DNA of 64,000 nt from Gnomoniopsis sp. IMI 355080 (GCA_027946555.1 JAPEVC010000028.1:124001-188000), one strand, 5' to 3'. Counted from the stretch's first letter, positions 1 to 12,800 are shown. The notes: generated by a model from the sequence alone, not told the origin. Numbers and translations: made by a program.

Positions 1-2203
1 TCAAGGACCGATTGCATCTCGACAGCATCGCCGACTTGCGTGCCGGTGCCATGCATCTCAACATAGCTCAAATCGAGTGGGTCGAGCTTCGCCTGGCGCA
101 ATACTTCCTTCATGTTTTCAGCCTGTGCTCCTTGATGAGGTCTGGTTATGGAGTCCGACATGGCAGAGTGGTTCGTTGCCGCACCCAGGATTACACCCAG
201 AATAGGGTCGTTGTCGGCCAAAGCGTCGTCTAGGCGCTTGATAATAACGGTACCAACACCCTCCGCGCGACAGTACCCATCGGCTTTGTCGTCGAAGGGC
301 TTGCAATTGCCCGTTCGCGACAAAAAGAAGCCCTTATCCAGACCAGTGTGACCATCGGGGTTGATGAGCATATTGGTACCGCCAGCCACGGCCGTATCGC
401 AGTCGCCTCGCCACAAAGAGTTGCAAGCTAGGTGTACGGCGGCCAAGCTCGATGAGCAAGCTGTATCGTTGGTATAACTCGGGCCGCAAAATTCGAAGCA
501 GAAGTTGATTCGACCAGGAATAAACCCACGATTACCCCCCGTAATGAAATAGGTGTCTATAAATTGCCCACTGTTACACTCGAGGTAATCGTTACTGGTT
601 ACTCCGTGGAAGACTCCCACGCGATCCTTCCCACTAGATGGCGTCTGGTCAGCGACAAATCCAGCACTCTCGAGGGCCTCGTAAGTCGTCATGAGAGCCA
701 TTCTTTGCGCAGGGTCCATCTGAGGTGCTTCCTTTGGGGAGATGCTGAAAAACCTGGGATCAAACTGGTCGGCGTAATCCAGCCAGCAGCCCCATTTGCA
801 ACCTGCAAGGTTGTGGCCCTTCCCATCGGTTGTGACATGTGTTTTCCAGTTCCATCGCTTAGCGGGGACTTCTTTGACGACGTCCAGTCCCTTGTACAAA
901 AGCTCCCAGAAAGTTTCAGGGCTTGGGGCCTCTGGGAACCGTCCAGACATGCCCACAATGGCCAGCTTCGCCTTTCCCTTTGGCGTGGAGAGGAGTGGTG
1001 TGGTGGGGTTCGAATTGATGTTGCGGACAGTGGCCGTTCCCGCGATCTTCTCCAAGGCAGTCTCCAGCGCACGGCTTACTTTTGCCAGGACCTGTGTGAC
1101 AATGATGCAGGAGGAGCGCCGAGACTCTAACACCGAGGGAAGATATTCCGCGACCTTGTCCAGCCGGATGGGTCCGAGTATACAGTCGTTGACGGCTACA
1201 CGGAGAACAGTAGCGAAGTTTGGTCCCCAGATGTTTCTTCCAGTTCCACCCGAGACCAATGGGAAGTGACCAGTGAACTGGGCCCACTGCTTCCCCAACG
1301 TGGTTTCCATGATGACATCGACATCCGCTTCCGAGAATAGTTTGGGGTTGTGCGCGGGAAGGAAGATAGGGATTGGCTTGATCTTCAGGGCAGTGTTTGC
1401 CTTCATCAGCCGAGCCAGGACTGAGGGAGTAGCAGAGACCGTTATTGCGCTGCCAGCAGTGGCTGCGATCCATGGTCTCATTACCTCGGGGAGATCCTGG
1501 TGCGATTGTCAGTATTCAACCTGTCTACCGGGGATTATGTGCGCGTCTTTTCGCGGCTCACATTTTGAGCGTTGAACTGCGTCAAGGTTTCAACAACGGC
1601 AGCCTCATCTGTGTTCACGAGGATCGCAGACCATTCGCGCGTCTTATCAAATTCGGACAGGGAGAGGCGATCTTTGAGGTCATTCGCGAGAAGACCCAGC
1701 CTTAGTGCAACCTGCACGGTATGTAAAGCAACAGGAAGGAGCTGTGACAACGAGGAGGCACAGCTGATGGCAGCTGCTGCCAAGGAGCCTGTGCATAATC
1801 CTACAATGTAAGTGTCCTTGGGCGATGGGTAGATCCGAGCGGGCTCTTCGTAATGACTGATTATTGAGCACGAGTTAGGTCCAAATCAAAGATGAGTGGC
1901 TCCAAGATGAAGTGAATACCTGATGAATGAAGCCAATTGCGTTAAGCAGTGCAGTGCAACTTGAAAAGCACTCGTTAGAGATCCTTCGCTGTACTTATGC
2001 AGGAGTTCTTCCAGACTCGCGCTCTTAAACTGTCGGCGCTGTTGTGGCGGCAACCAAAGATTGGCTTGGGCATGAATGACATAGTGAGCTTGTTCCAGAA
2101 AGGCTGTGAGAATAGGCTTGTTATCAATGGCTAGCAATTTGCGAAGCTCAGGGGTAAAATTCTGAGTCTGGTCGCCAAACATGAAGATATGCGGGGCGGA
2201 CAT
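1..2203 (-). CDS. Non-reducing polyketide synthase, N-terminal part (SAT-KS), runs off the left edge
   Basis: Iterative NR-PKS that would extend an acyl starter with malonyl units to an aromatic polyketide. Only the N-terminus is in the window. Spliced exons are 2203-1920, 1856-1562 and 1496 to beyond base 1; introns 1857-1919 and 1497-1561 are both GT-AG. The SAT (starter acyltransferase) domain has the GLCTG active-site motif (Cys about 116). The ketosynthase has TNDTACSSSLAAVHL (Cys about 540) and EMHGTGTQVGDAVEM, where the window ends. The whole reads like the family that takes a FAS-made starter (norsolorinic acid synthase type). The adjacent dedicated FAS genes support this. Start choice: ATG at 2203 (or 2206) puts FMFGDQT close to the N-terminus as usual for SAT; an in-frame ATG at 2254 also exists. 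AT, PT, ACP and any TE domain lie outside the window. Confidence 0.93.
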
Positions 2204-2521
2204 CATGGCTTGGAGAACTCTCCAATCTTGAAGCTCCTGACCAGCTTTTGACACTTTCGCGCCCAGTAAACTGGTATAAGCAAGGCTAAAGGGGATTGAC
2301 TAAAAAGGAAAGTTCTGCAAGGGCGAAGCATGGAGCACAGGTTGAGCTAGGTATATGTCGTGTTGGCTACGATACGAGAGACAGCCTCTAAATATGCTGA
2401 TGACTCGACCAGTTCGACCCTCTTATGGCTTCTTTAAGAATTCGTCCTTGAAATTGTCACTCCTGTTTGGATCATCGTGGCCACAAAAGCCCTGCGTGCA
2501 ATATGTCCAGGGCCGAAACGG

Positions 2522-2530
2522 CGGACTCCG
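2522..2530. promoter_or_regulatory. CGGACTCCG inverted repeat (putative operator), PKS promoter copy 1
   Basis: Exact CGG-N3-CCG inverted repeat about 320 bp upstream of the NR-PKS start. Paired CGG half-sites are the classic target of Zn2Cys6 dimers, and such a regulator is encoded at 23690. The same nine bases recur at 2679, 9541 (reverse complement) and 18092. Confidence 0.5.
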
Positions 2531-2678
2531 TACGAAGCATGCAACAATGCTCCTTCGGAAGATCCTTTTGAATATGAATTCTGCTACGCATCGTTCGGAC
2601 TGCGGACTACTTAGGGCTTGACAATCGTAGCTTAGGCTGACATGAATTCTCGAATGTTACTGTTGGGTAAGTAAATTC

Positions 2679-2687
2679 CGGACTCCG
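2679..2687. promoter_or_regulatory. CGGACTCCG inverted repeat (putative operator), PKS promoter copy 2
   Basis: Second exact copy, about 475 bp upstream of the NR-PKS start, in the context TTCCGGACTCCGAAG. Two copies in one promoter argue against chance. Confidence 0.5.
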
Positions 2688-3989
2688 AAGCTGACCTAGA
2701 AGCTGATACTATGTAAGTGAAGCTTGCGGCCCGCAGGATTGTGCAAGTGGAGCCGGCTAGAAAAGTTGATTACCGATGGTGCCATGGGCACCTCTCTGGA
2801 GCGCTTGACTTTTCCGTCTCCGAAACAACGGGCGACGATAGTCGGATGCCTGGTTAGGAGTTCGAAGTTTGATGCCGGTGGAGGAAGAATTAAAGGGCAT
2901 GACGATTCGGAACGTACGGCCGGACAGACGTTGTGAGTACTGTCACATGCCCGTCGCCTTCAAAGCACCACACCACCACACCACCGCACCAGCTCACACA
3001 CATACGCCATACACACTACATTATTGTACCGGAACGGTGCAACCTTTTTATCCTTCGTTCTATCGGTCTTACTTCCTTTCATAATCTGCAATGACTCCGG
3101 GGTTTAGCCCTGGGATAGAATTGCCTATGGGTGTGGGGAGGCGCCATGTGTATCTCTTGGTGGGGTTGACTTGCACAGCCGTCGTAGTGATTTAGGGTTT
3201 ACATATCTACATATATTAGTATATGAATTAATTATCCAAGAACCCTGTATCAGATCCTCAGGGTAATTACGAGTGCTCTTGTACCCCTCCGGTCCCTCCT
3301 CAACTGCTACACCCCAACTCACCCTCCCCTCGCCTTTCTCTGGCCTTGAAGATGAGGAGACGGCGACTGATCCCTTGATAAATTATGCTATACTTGCGAG
3401 TAGATCAACGCAGGAACACAGACGTGAATTTGAAAATTGGAGTTCATTCTCATAGCTAAGATCTAGCCTTTCTTGGGGTGCTAGTTGTAATGACCTGGCC
3501 AGTTGTAAGACTCGGAAATTTGAGAAGGCGCCTGCTATCCTCTCCGGAGGCCTTCTTGCCGCTTTCTTCCCAGTCTGTTGTAGTCGTCTTCCCACTTAAT
3601 GAGATAGAAGGAGGCGTAAAGAACTAAGGTAGCTATACTTGATAAACGAACCATTTCTAGATCGAATTGACCTAATGGTCAATCTGGTTGGTACATCACT
3701 GAAAGCTAAGACGTGGTCGTTGTCTGCGTAGGAGACTGATGCCTACAGCCCATGTGCATGGAAACGGGGGTTCTTTCATTGCTATCACTCTGGCTAATTT
3801 AATAGGAGGAGCATCGTAAACCGCGATTTGACATCGTCAATATCATCCTTAGAACGATGAAAAAAGGAAACTATATTGGAAGACAGAAACAAATATATCT
3901 ACCAAAGCGTTGACTACCTGACGACGGAAGACCGTGAAGGTAATATAACAAAACATTTGGAAGAAAATCAAAGAAAGCACCGATTACGC

Positions 3990-6900
3990 TCAAATTCCAA
4001 GTAAACTGTCGTTTAGCTGCTGTGATCTCGAATGGCCTTCTGGGAGGTTGAATCGAATTCGATCATAGGCTGCTCCCGAGCTTGAACCCTGTGCCCGTGC
4101 CTGGGGATCCAAAAGAACCTTGGCTAGGTCTTCGTCTCGGTAGGGCGGGCGCTCATGAGGGCGCACTATGGAGTTGGACATGATGGCTCTCTCAAAGGCC
4201 CGATTTGCCAGGCGTTTCCTCATATTACACCGTTCACTATAACGTCGGTATTCTTCTTCACTCAGCGTTGCGAAGAAATACTTTGGTGCAACGCCAATCA
4301 TCTGCGCGCCTTTCTGTCCAAAACCGAAGGAGTTAAGCAGAAATGCCTTCACTTCGGCGACTTGCATCGTCTCGGAGGGAAAGACAAGATGGTCGAATTC
4401 GGACAGCTCCGAGTCGATGTTATCGCACGCGTAGTTGCCAGGTATAAGCCCCGTTTGCAAGACTTGCAGACAGCCGTTGAGCATCCAGGCCGCCGCTGGT
4501 GCTTTTGGGTGTCCTGTGACAGACTTCTGACACATTGCAATCATTGGAGCTCCTCGACGGCCAAGATGGTTCATCTGCTGCTGCAAAGTCTTGGGCTCGT
4601 TAAGGTCATTGGCCCTGGTCGATGTGGCGTGCAGCGACACGACCGTGATGTCGTCGATGGTCAAACCCCAGGTAGCTAGAGCAGCTCTCATCGGCGAGAT
4701 GCCCGGGTCCATTCTCCTGAAGTCGTTGGTCCACTGTTTTCGAATTGCGCTGGACTGGCTTTCCAGTTGGGCTAAATCGCTGCCCAGCCCGACGTCTTCG
4801 ACGCACGGGGTCGCCTCGTTAGCAGACCATGTCGAATCACCGGCGTCTGATGTCGTTGAAGCCGTGCTCGAGCTGGTCGATAATAAGTGACTGATGGCCT
4901 CATCCATTCTTTGTCTTCGGTACGACATATCGAGATATGGAGACCGGTCTGCCCCTGTTGCCTCCTTGGCAAAGGTGAGTAGGCCTTGGCCAGGCGCTGG
5001 CACTGAGCGACCAATCTTATCCGATGCCAGCGTCGAGCCGGCGACTACGGCATAGATAGGGAGGCCCATCTCAATAGCGACTGCTGCGCTACATAGAAGC
5101 TGTACACCGCCCCCTTCTGCCTCGAGAAACCCAGCACGTGTTTCAGACGTAGGCCGTGAGAGCTCGCTGGGCTGGCGGCCCTGAGCGAATTGCTGTTCAC
5201 AATTCACGGTGGCCTTCATCGTGGAGAAGGCGAAACCTTCATCTTCGTGAAGGGCATCAACGCCGCCAATCAAGCACATTTTCGTTTTGCCCGCTAAGAT
5301 TGAGTCCACAGCACCGTCCAGGGATTCCAAGCTCGTAGCACATGCCCCTACGGGAGTCTTGATCGGGCCACTCCCTCCCAGGAGCAGCATATTAACCCAT
5401 GCAGCGGGAGTGTTGGGATTTGTTTCCTGGAGGACATCTCCTTGAACCTGCCTGTCCAAGAAGGCGTTTCGGAACATGTCGCGATTCTTCTCGGTTCCTC
5501 CCAGTGACGAACCAATGAAGTTTCCGACCTCTGATACGTGCATGTGTTCGAAGACCTCCATGGGATCTTCCAGTCCTGCACTCAGGAATGCTTCTGCAGC
5601 GCAGTACAGTGCGTACAACGTGACCGGGTCAACTTGGTCGATGATATCCTCTGGGATACCAAGCCGGGATGGACTCCAGCCCTTTGGCAATAGCCCAGCA
5701 ACCATGCTGTATGACATCTTAGCAGCTTTGGGCAGAAAGATTCGAGCGCCGGCCTTGATCTTGACCCGGTATGCATCCCGGTTGTCTGTTCTGGTCACGA
5801 CGGCGTGTTCGCCGTGCTTTCGCTTGATTGCTTCGGCCGTGCCAAAATCTGTCTCAAACTCCGGAATGTCATCCTGTATCGCCACCTCGTGAAGGTAGTC
5901 TTTGGAGGTGGGGTTGAACGGGCCCGACTCAGGCTGTATTAACCTGATTCCGCAATTATCAAATATACGCCTACCATACTTGTCTCCGATTTGATGGTCG
6001 AGGAGAAGCTTGCCGGTTTCCGCATCGACCCAGCCAATTTGATCCGGACTGGTAGGCTTCTCGTGGCGCTTGATCATGCCCATGAGCCAGGCTAACTCAA
6101 CATATCCTTCTGTTGATAATTGTCGATAGGCCTCCATCTGCCACCTAGTCCTCGAGCTTCCCCACGGGCCCAGCTCTGAAAAGCCGACGATCACGACTGT
6201 GCTCTCAGGATCTGCCATGCTGTTCATGTGCGACAACGGCTTCAGATCACGCTTGAAATTCGGCAGGCGCGGGAACTGCAATTGGAGGCGACTTCGTTTA
6301 TCCCGGGGAGTCTCTTCCTGTACAGGCTGCAGAGGCTGGGCCGTCATTAAGGCCTCTAGCTTATCCTCTTTGCAGCTCATTCTTCGCATCTCGGCTTCCT
6401 CATTGATGGATGTGCGCGCTTGGGTGATAACAGCTTTCAGATCAGAGATGAGGCCCAAACATCCACTGAAATCGGCTAGAATGGAATCATCCTCCCAGAA
6501 TCGTGACACCTCTGGCGAAAGTAGGGCTAAAATGTTGAGGGCCATGTCTTCGGTCGTAAAGGTGAGAGCTCCTTCGGCCTCAACAGCCTCCGCCACAATG
6601 TCGTTAGCAGACATCAGCCCGGTACCTCGAGTCCATCCAATGACTACACCACAGACAGATACTTTGTCCCCCCAGCCCTCGGACGATACGCGATTCAACA
6701 ATCCTTCTAGCCCCAGTTTAGACTCCGAGTACAGACCATCACCGCCAAAAGTTCCATGGTTGGGTGATAGTGGTAGCAAGACCTGTGTCGGCTGGTAGGT
6801 GGTACCACTGTTGGCCTTCTCTTGAACGATGAACCCAATCAGTCTGATTACATTTGTCATCATGAGTCGATGAGCGAGCTCAGATCGCTCGCCGATCTGG

Positions 6901-9147
6901 TCTACCTCGAGACCCTTTTCAGGGATGGCAGCTAGCGGCAGAAACGCGTTGATTGCCATACCCAGAGTACGAAACACATATTCGATCAGCTTCTTGCAGT
7001 CGACCCTGCTAGCCTGGTTGAACGGAAGGACGAACAATTCTGAGTCCCGGGCGCCAAACTCCTTATAAATGCCCCGGTAAAAGTCCTGCGCCTCCGAGAC
7101 AGGTCGGCTCGTGGTGACAATGACTCTAGCACCGCCCATCACGAGCTTTCTGATGATTTCTGCTCCAATGGATCCTTGACCTGCGCCCGTTACTAAAACA
7201 ACCTTGGAATGTAGAGTTATACCATCGTTTACGATTGAAGAAATTGTCGCAATTAGACGGTTCGTCATATCAGTTGCCAATGCCCACGATCCTCGATTCT
7301 TGACCTTGAGTGAAATGGGAACTCGGCGCGAGTTTCCATCCATGCTTGTGTCCCAAGACTTGAGAACGTCGGCGTAAGCGAGTTCCATTGTGCCGCATGA
7401 CCTGGGGATCTCAAGACAGCGAATGATGCCATCAGCATCAATCCGTGTTGTGGGCTTGGTAGCCTTCCCTGAAAACCTGGCCAGTGGCGGGCTCTCCAGT
7501 GACAGGAATATGACCTTGGAGAGCAAGCGCCCTAGAGTGACCGAGGCAGTGTCAGAACTCTCCAAGAAGGCCACCTGAGACGTTGCACGCTGTATGAGGT
7601 CCAAGCAGCTGCTGTCGCATTTTGCTGCAAGGCGTAGCAATACTTCTCCCGAAACCGAAATGGGATCAATCGTTGGTGAAAGAAGCAGTGCCAATATCTC
7701 AATCCGGGCCTGATTCCAAGAGAAATCAAAATGCCTCAGCTTAGTCTCGTCGAATACAGACTTCATGCCGTGTTGAAAATCGAGACCAAATTCGGACAAC
7801 CAACCATGTGTCAAGCTGGGCCTGTTGATCGTCTCGGATTGCTTCCAGGTCTACGATGGTTTTTAAGGAGTCGTCTTCGATGTTCAAGAATCTGGCCAGG
7901 GACGATTGTTGAAGCGTAGCCAGTTCCTTGATCTCCGCTGACAGACCAGCCAGCGCTGTGGGATCGACGAAGGCGGCCGCATCACTTTGGATGGGTGTAG
8001 TCTCCGTTGCTCTGTCCAGGTCGAGGCCACAGGACTTGGCGTATTCAGCCACAGCTTCATCGAGGAACTCTTTGGTTGCAGTTTCACTAGCATGGCGCGG
8101 CAGTCCTGCGGCCGTGCTGTTGACCAGGGCGACGAGAATAACCGAGAGCTGGCGTCCTTGTCCCATTAACCACTTCGTCTCCAGATATTTCTTGACGGCC
8201 GGCATACCGAATCCACCAGGCATCGTGAATGATACCCATCGGTTGAGGAGTGTGGATATGCCCTTGCCAAAGTCTTGTGACTTCTTCTCCAAGCCTTCCA
8301 CCAGAACCGTCAATGGCAAGTCCTCGGCATGATCCGGGACTGATCCGAATTCGGCTGTGATATCGCCAATCCATTCGTTCTGCATGGTCGACTTCCCTAT
8401 TCTGTTGTCAGCGACCGCGATTGATGTTGCAGGCGTTGTCACATACCGGATGACAGCTGTTTCAATGTCTTATCGGTCGAAATAGAGGCCAAGGGCTTTT
8501 TCAGCCTCGCTGCAATCAAGGCTCGTATCACTTCCAGAGGCGTTACAGGCACGTCTTTCGCATGTGTGGGCAGTCGTTTTGGCGTTAATGTAAGTGGGTC
8601 CTTGTGCATCTGCTTGGGCTGAGGTGGTTTCGAACGACCCTGTACGGAGCCTTGCAATGGGGTACTTTCGGCGGAGCCAGTGCTCTCAATGGCGTTACAA
8701 GAGGTGGTCTCACAAACTTCATTGCTGCTATATTGGTATCTGACTTGGGCGATGTCCTTGGTCGCTGAAAGAAAAGATCGGTCAAGGCACTGAATTGCGG
8801 TCATTGTCTTGTATTTCGCATCGTTGGTTTTCTTGGCCATATTCGCGAGGACATTGGAGGGTCCAACTTCGATGAGTCGAGAGATCCCTGGGTTTGATAG
8901 CAGGACGTCTTGAGTATCAATCCTACCCACAATTGTCAGTAGGCGAGTCACCCCAGGGTTCTGCTCACTGCTGAGACCTGACTTACCATCTGACTGGATA
9001 AGCAAATTGGTGTCTGTGTAAGCGAAGCATTAACACAAGTTCTGGCTCTGTTCTCGAACGCATGTATTTGGGAACCTACGCCAACAGTTCTACGAGGACC
9101 TGGTACGCAATTTCATTGAAGTCCCTGGGGGCTTCGCTGGAGTCCAT
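3990..9147 (-). CDS. Fatty acid synthase subunit alpha, dedicated (secondary-metabolite) type; apparent frameshift
   Basis: Alpha chain of a fungal type I FAS expected to make the short acyl starter for the NR-PKS. Exons: 9147-9080, 9013-8987 (27-nt microexon), 8922-8447, 8396-3990; introns 66, 64 and 50 nt, all GT-AG. Order: C-terminal strip of the malonyl/palmitoyl transferase (IDTQDVLL, IEVGPSNVLANM), ACP (phosphopantetheine Ser about 193 in SSGKSTMQNE, the codons spanning the third intron), ketoreductase (VVLVTGAGQGSIG, near 7200), ketosynthase (VGACATSLESLD with Cys near 5341; SLHATSTRANDLNEP; SVTGHPKAPAA). The protein stops soon after KS, so the phosphopantetheinyl transferase domain of housekeeping alpha chains is missing, as I recall for other dedicated FAS alpha chains. 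The last exon changes frame at about 7795-7806 with no convincing intron. About 1,658 codons. Divergent from FAS beta across a shared promoter. Confidence 0.93.
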
Positions 9148-9476
9148 TGCAAAATATTATGGGGCTGGCTTGCGGAATATATCTCAAGTTCCGATAAAGA
9201 AAAATCAAGAAAAAATCGAGGACATTTATCATGAACTCAGCTGCCAGATCTGTGAAGCATTGCCAAAGTTTCCGAGCTTGTCTGTACGAGTAGAGTTGAC
9301 CTGAGTTTCCGGAACTTGAATGGAAAGCACTTGGGCAGCGGTCGTGGAGCCAAAGTCGGACCTGGCTACTCGGGACCTAATTATTGGCAACCTTAAATGA
9401 CAACCGTACTTAACAGACTTCGGCGAGACTGGCTCATTCGCCATTACGGTATATTCACGGTGGTTGTACATGTGTG

Positions 9477-9485
9477 CGGATTCCG
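9477..9485. promoter_or_regulatory. CGGATTCCG inverted repeat (putative operator), FAS promoter
   Basis: CGG-N3-CCG with spacer ATT instead of ACT, 64 bp from a perfect copy, in the promoter shared by FAS alpha and FAS beta. Confidence 0.4.
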
Positions 9486-9540
9486 GTACCCGTCTGACCG
9501 TTGATGGACAGGTTGGAATTATCCTGGGAAGGGATCCAGC

Positions 9541-9549
9541 CGGAGTCCG
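9541..9549. promoter_or_regulatory. CGGAGTCCG inverted repeat (putative operator), FAS promoter
   Basis: Exact reverse complement of CGGACTCCG, in the middle of the divergent FAS promoter, about 395 bp from the FAS alpha ATG and about 290 bp from the first FAS beta ATG. Confidence 0.5.
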
Positions 9550-9836
9550 TCTGTTGAACCCCGGCTTCAGCTTACTCTACGGTATACTAGGATTCATTGC
9601 ATAAGGCTATGAATGGGTCAATGTTCCATGACGAATTCATTCTAGCATAACAATATGATTTTGAGTGTTCATCAAAGCTTCGACTAACACCTTGGGAACA
9701 CTCGTGCCAATAGCCTGCGTTGATCTTTTCTTACTTTTGGTATCCTGACTTCCAGTCCCAAACCCTTTCCATTGTGATACATACCAATAGCCTCAAGTCC
9801 TTGCAAGACCACTTTGAATTATTCTCAGTCGAACAA

Positions 9837-12800
9837 ATGGAGCCACCTACCTTTCCAGCATGGAGCTTTGATTCGTTGGGAGAGGACCGCAACCATTTGG
9901 AGCCTCTTTCCCGATTGTTCTTTGGACCAAACGTCACCCGTTTCTCTACTTCTGCGCCTTCGATACCGTTGTCCCAAGCGGCAGATTTTATCACCGCAAT
10001 ATTCAATTCAACCCCATCAAGCCGCGTGTTACAGCTGACAGCTCGCTTGTTCCATGCCTCGTTCCTTCGGGGTGGCGACGACATCCATTCTCTGGCACTC
10101 GGGCTCTCATGCCAAGAGCGTCCCCAGCTCATACAAGCATACATCCGTCTCGTATCAGCATCCGGATCGCGGGCGCCTCCTGTATCTTCTCTTCTTCAGG
10201 CAGCCGAAAGTGGAGAGGCCAGGTTGCTCGCGGTCTTTGGGGGTCAGGGAACTCACAATTCACAATGTCTCGACGATCTTCGAAGCATTTTCGACACCTA
10301 CAGACCTTACATCCATAAGCTCCTGTTCGAAGTTGCCAGCACGCTACGAGATGTTTCACGCGAACCACTTACTTCCGTTCTCACAAATGGCATCGATCTC
10401 TGCACCTGGATCCAATATCCAGACGCGGCCCCCAGCCAGAGCCTTATCGGGTCTGCGCCTATCAGCTTCCCACTTAACGGCCTAATCAGTCTTTGCCATT
10501 ATTGCATAAGCTGCCAGGCTCTTGGTTTGGGACCCGCAGAGATGCGCGGATATTTGTGCGGGACTACAGGCCACTCTCAAGGCATCGTGGTGGCTGCTGC
10601 TGTGGCAGCTTCTGATAGCTGGGAGGCATTCTACAAAGCCGCGTCGGACGCCACCACACTTCTGTTCTGGATCGGCCTCAAGAGTCAGATCCAATCCCAA
10701 GGACTGACCGTCAATCCAGCGTCTGAAATGCTCAGCATTCGTGGTTTGACCAGGGAAGTCCTTGAAGAGATCCTGTTAAAAGCAAACTCATACTTTCACG
10801 ACTCCGAAAAGGTCACGGTGGCGTTAATCAACTCACATACTTCCTTTGTCGTTTGTGGCAGCTACCGCTCGCTACGTGGCGTTCAGAATCTATTGGACAA
10901 CCTCAAGGCGAGCCCCGACCAGGATCAGTCAAGAATTGCCCACCCATGGCGGCGGCCCAATATAGAGTATACATTCATGCCTATCTCCGCACCATTCCAT
11001 TCCTCGCTTCTCGCAGGAGTTGGAGAGGAAATTCGTGCTATAGCGGAACTCGAGACTTTCTCCGATCTGCGTCTCGGCATACCGTTGTACCACACTTGTA
11101 CTGGATCCGACATTCAGCATCTATCTGGTGTAAGACTCACGCAATCTTTGGTCTCTATGATATTAGAGGAACCAGTGGAGTGGACAAAGGCTTGTATCCA
11201 TGACAAAATCACGCACATCGTGGACTTCGGTCCCAGCCGTACGTCCACGTTCCTTCAGGCCCGGGTCGAAGGGTCAGGGATTCGAATCATCCTGGCTGGC
11301 GAGCTCATTGATTCTTCTTCCAATTACGGAGGAAAACATGAGCTTTTTACCAATACGCCACTTGTTCGACCATCGCACTGGGTCTCCGTCTATGCACCCT
11401 CAATTGAGTCAGATCCAGGCTGCCAGCTCAGACTAACGAATCGATTCGTTCAGTTGATGGGAACACCCCCAATCATGGTGGCTGGAATGACACCAACAAC
11501 TATGCCTTGGGACTTTGTTTCTAGCGTCATGAAAGCAGGATACCATATCGAACTCGCGGCAGGAGGCTATGCCCAGCCCCAGGACCTGGAGCTTGCTATC
11601 AGACGACTGGCGGCCTCAATCCCAGCCAACCGTGCTATTGCTATCAACGTTATCTACGCGAATCCGCGAGCTATTCTCTGGCAGACGCAGCTTCTTTCAC
11701 GCCTCATACGCGAAGGGCTGCCTATCGAAGGTCTCACCATCGGAGCGGGAGTCCCTTCTCCAGACGTAGCTGCTGAGTATATTGCGACGCTTGGCATTAA
11801 GTATATCGGACTCAAGCCCGGATCATTGCGCGGCATTCACGAGGTCATTGCGATCGCGGAGAAGTCTCCCGACTTCCCAATTCTGCTGCAATGGACAGGC
11901 GGTCGGGCAGGTGGTCATCATTCATACGAAGACCAGTTTGAGCCTCTACTCGCATCCTATGCCCTCATCCGCGCCTGTTCAAACATCACTCTTGTCGTGG
12001 GAGGCGGCTTCGGCGATGCCCATGGGATCAAAGAACTTCTCACAGGCAAGTGGTCGAGCTCCTTCGGGTATGCTCGCATGCCAGTCGATGGCGTTCTTCT
12101 TGGAAGTCGTCTCATGACCGCCAAGGAGGCTCACACATCACCCAGGGTCAAAGAACTGATCGCGGGAATCCCCGGCACATCCGACAAAGACTGGTTCAAA
12201 ACATACGGAGGTCCTGCTGGAGGTATTATCACCGTCAAATCAGAGATGGGTGAGCCAATTCACATGGTGGCAAATCGCGCAGCGCTGTTCTGGAGAGACT
12301 TGGACGACACAATCTTCAACGTCAGCAGCCAGGAGCTGCTAACCAAGAAACTCCGTCTGAGACGTAGCGAGATCATTCGCCGACTGAACTCAGAGTATTG
12401 CAAACCATGGTTCGCCATGAATCAAGTAGGAATCGCTGTGGATATCGAAGATCTGTCGTATTTGGAATGTCTCAGACGCTGCGTTGATCTCATGTACCTA
12501 CAAGAACAGAAGCGGTGGATTCACGCCTCCTATGAGACGATCTTCGCCTCTCTCTTACAGCGGACACTTGAAAGGCTGTCCATCACTGCGAGTGCCTCAA
12601 AAGATCCCACCGTGGTCATCAAAAACCTGGCTAGACGATATTCTTCGGAACTGGGGGCAATCTTATATTCGGAGGATGTTCAATTCTTCATCAATTTGTG
12701 CCAGCGCCGTGGGCAGAAGCCAGTCAACTTTATTCCCACACTTGACCGCGAGTTCGAAACCTGGTTCAAGAAAGACAGTCTTTGGCAGGCCGAGCGGCTG

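Larger units (their letters stand above)
2204..3989. other. Intergenic region between NR-PKS and FAS alpha
   Basis: About 1.8 kb with no supported gene. The end near 2204 is the PKS promoter and carries two exact CGGACTCCG inverted repeats (listed separately) plus a one-mismatch copy at 2598-2606. A low-complexity CA-rich stretch lies at about 2968-3015. The part near 3990 is the 3' flank of FAS alpha. The open frames here are short and resemble nothing I recognise. Confidence 0.6.
9148..9836. promoter_or_regulatory. Divergent promoter shared by FAS alpha and FAS beta
   Basis: About 690 bp between the two FAS start regions. It holds two CGG-N3-CCG inverted repeats (9477-9485 and 9541-9549). 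The right end (about 9753-9836) is in frame with FAS beta and probably belongs to its coding sequence. A short upstream first exon for FAS beta may lie here, but I could not fix it. Confidence 0.6.

Noticed and set aside
7721..7900. An intron of 40, 61 or 94 nt explaining the FAS alpha frame change
   Set aside because: Donor and acceptor matches are weak and each choice deletes residues that look conserved in the family. A small indel explains the data better, though only transcripts can decide.
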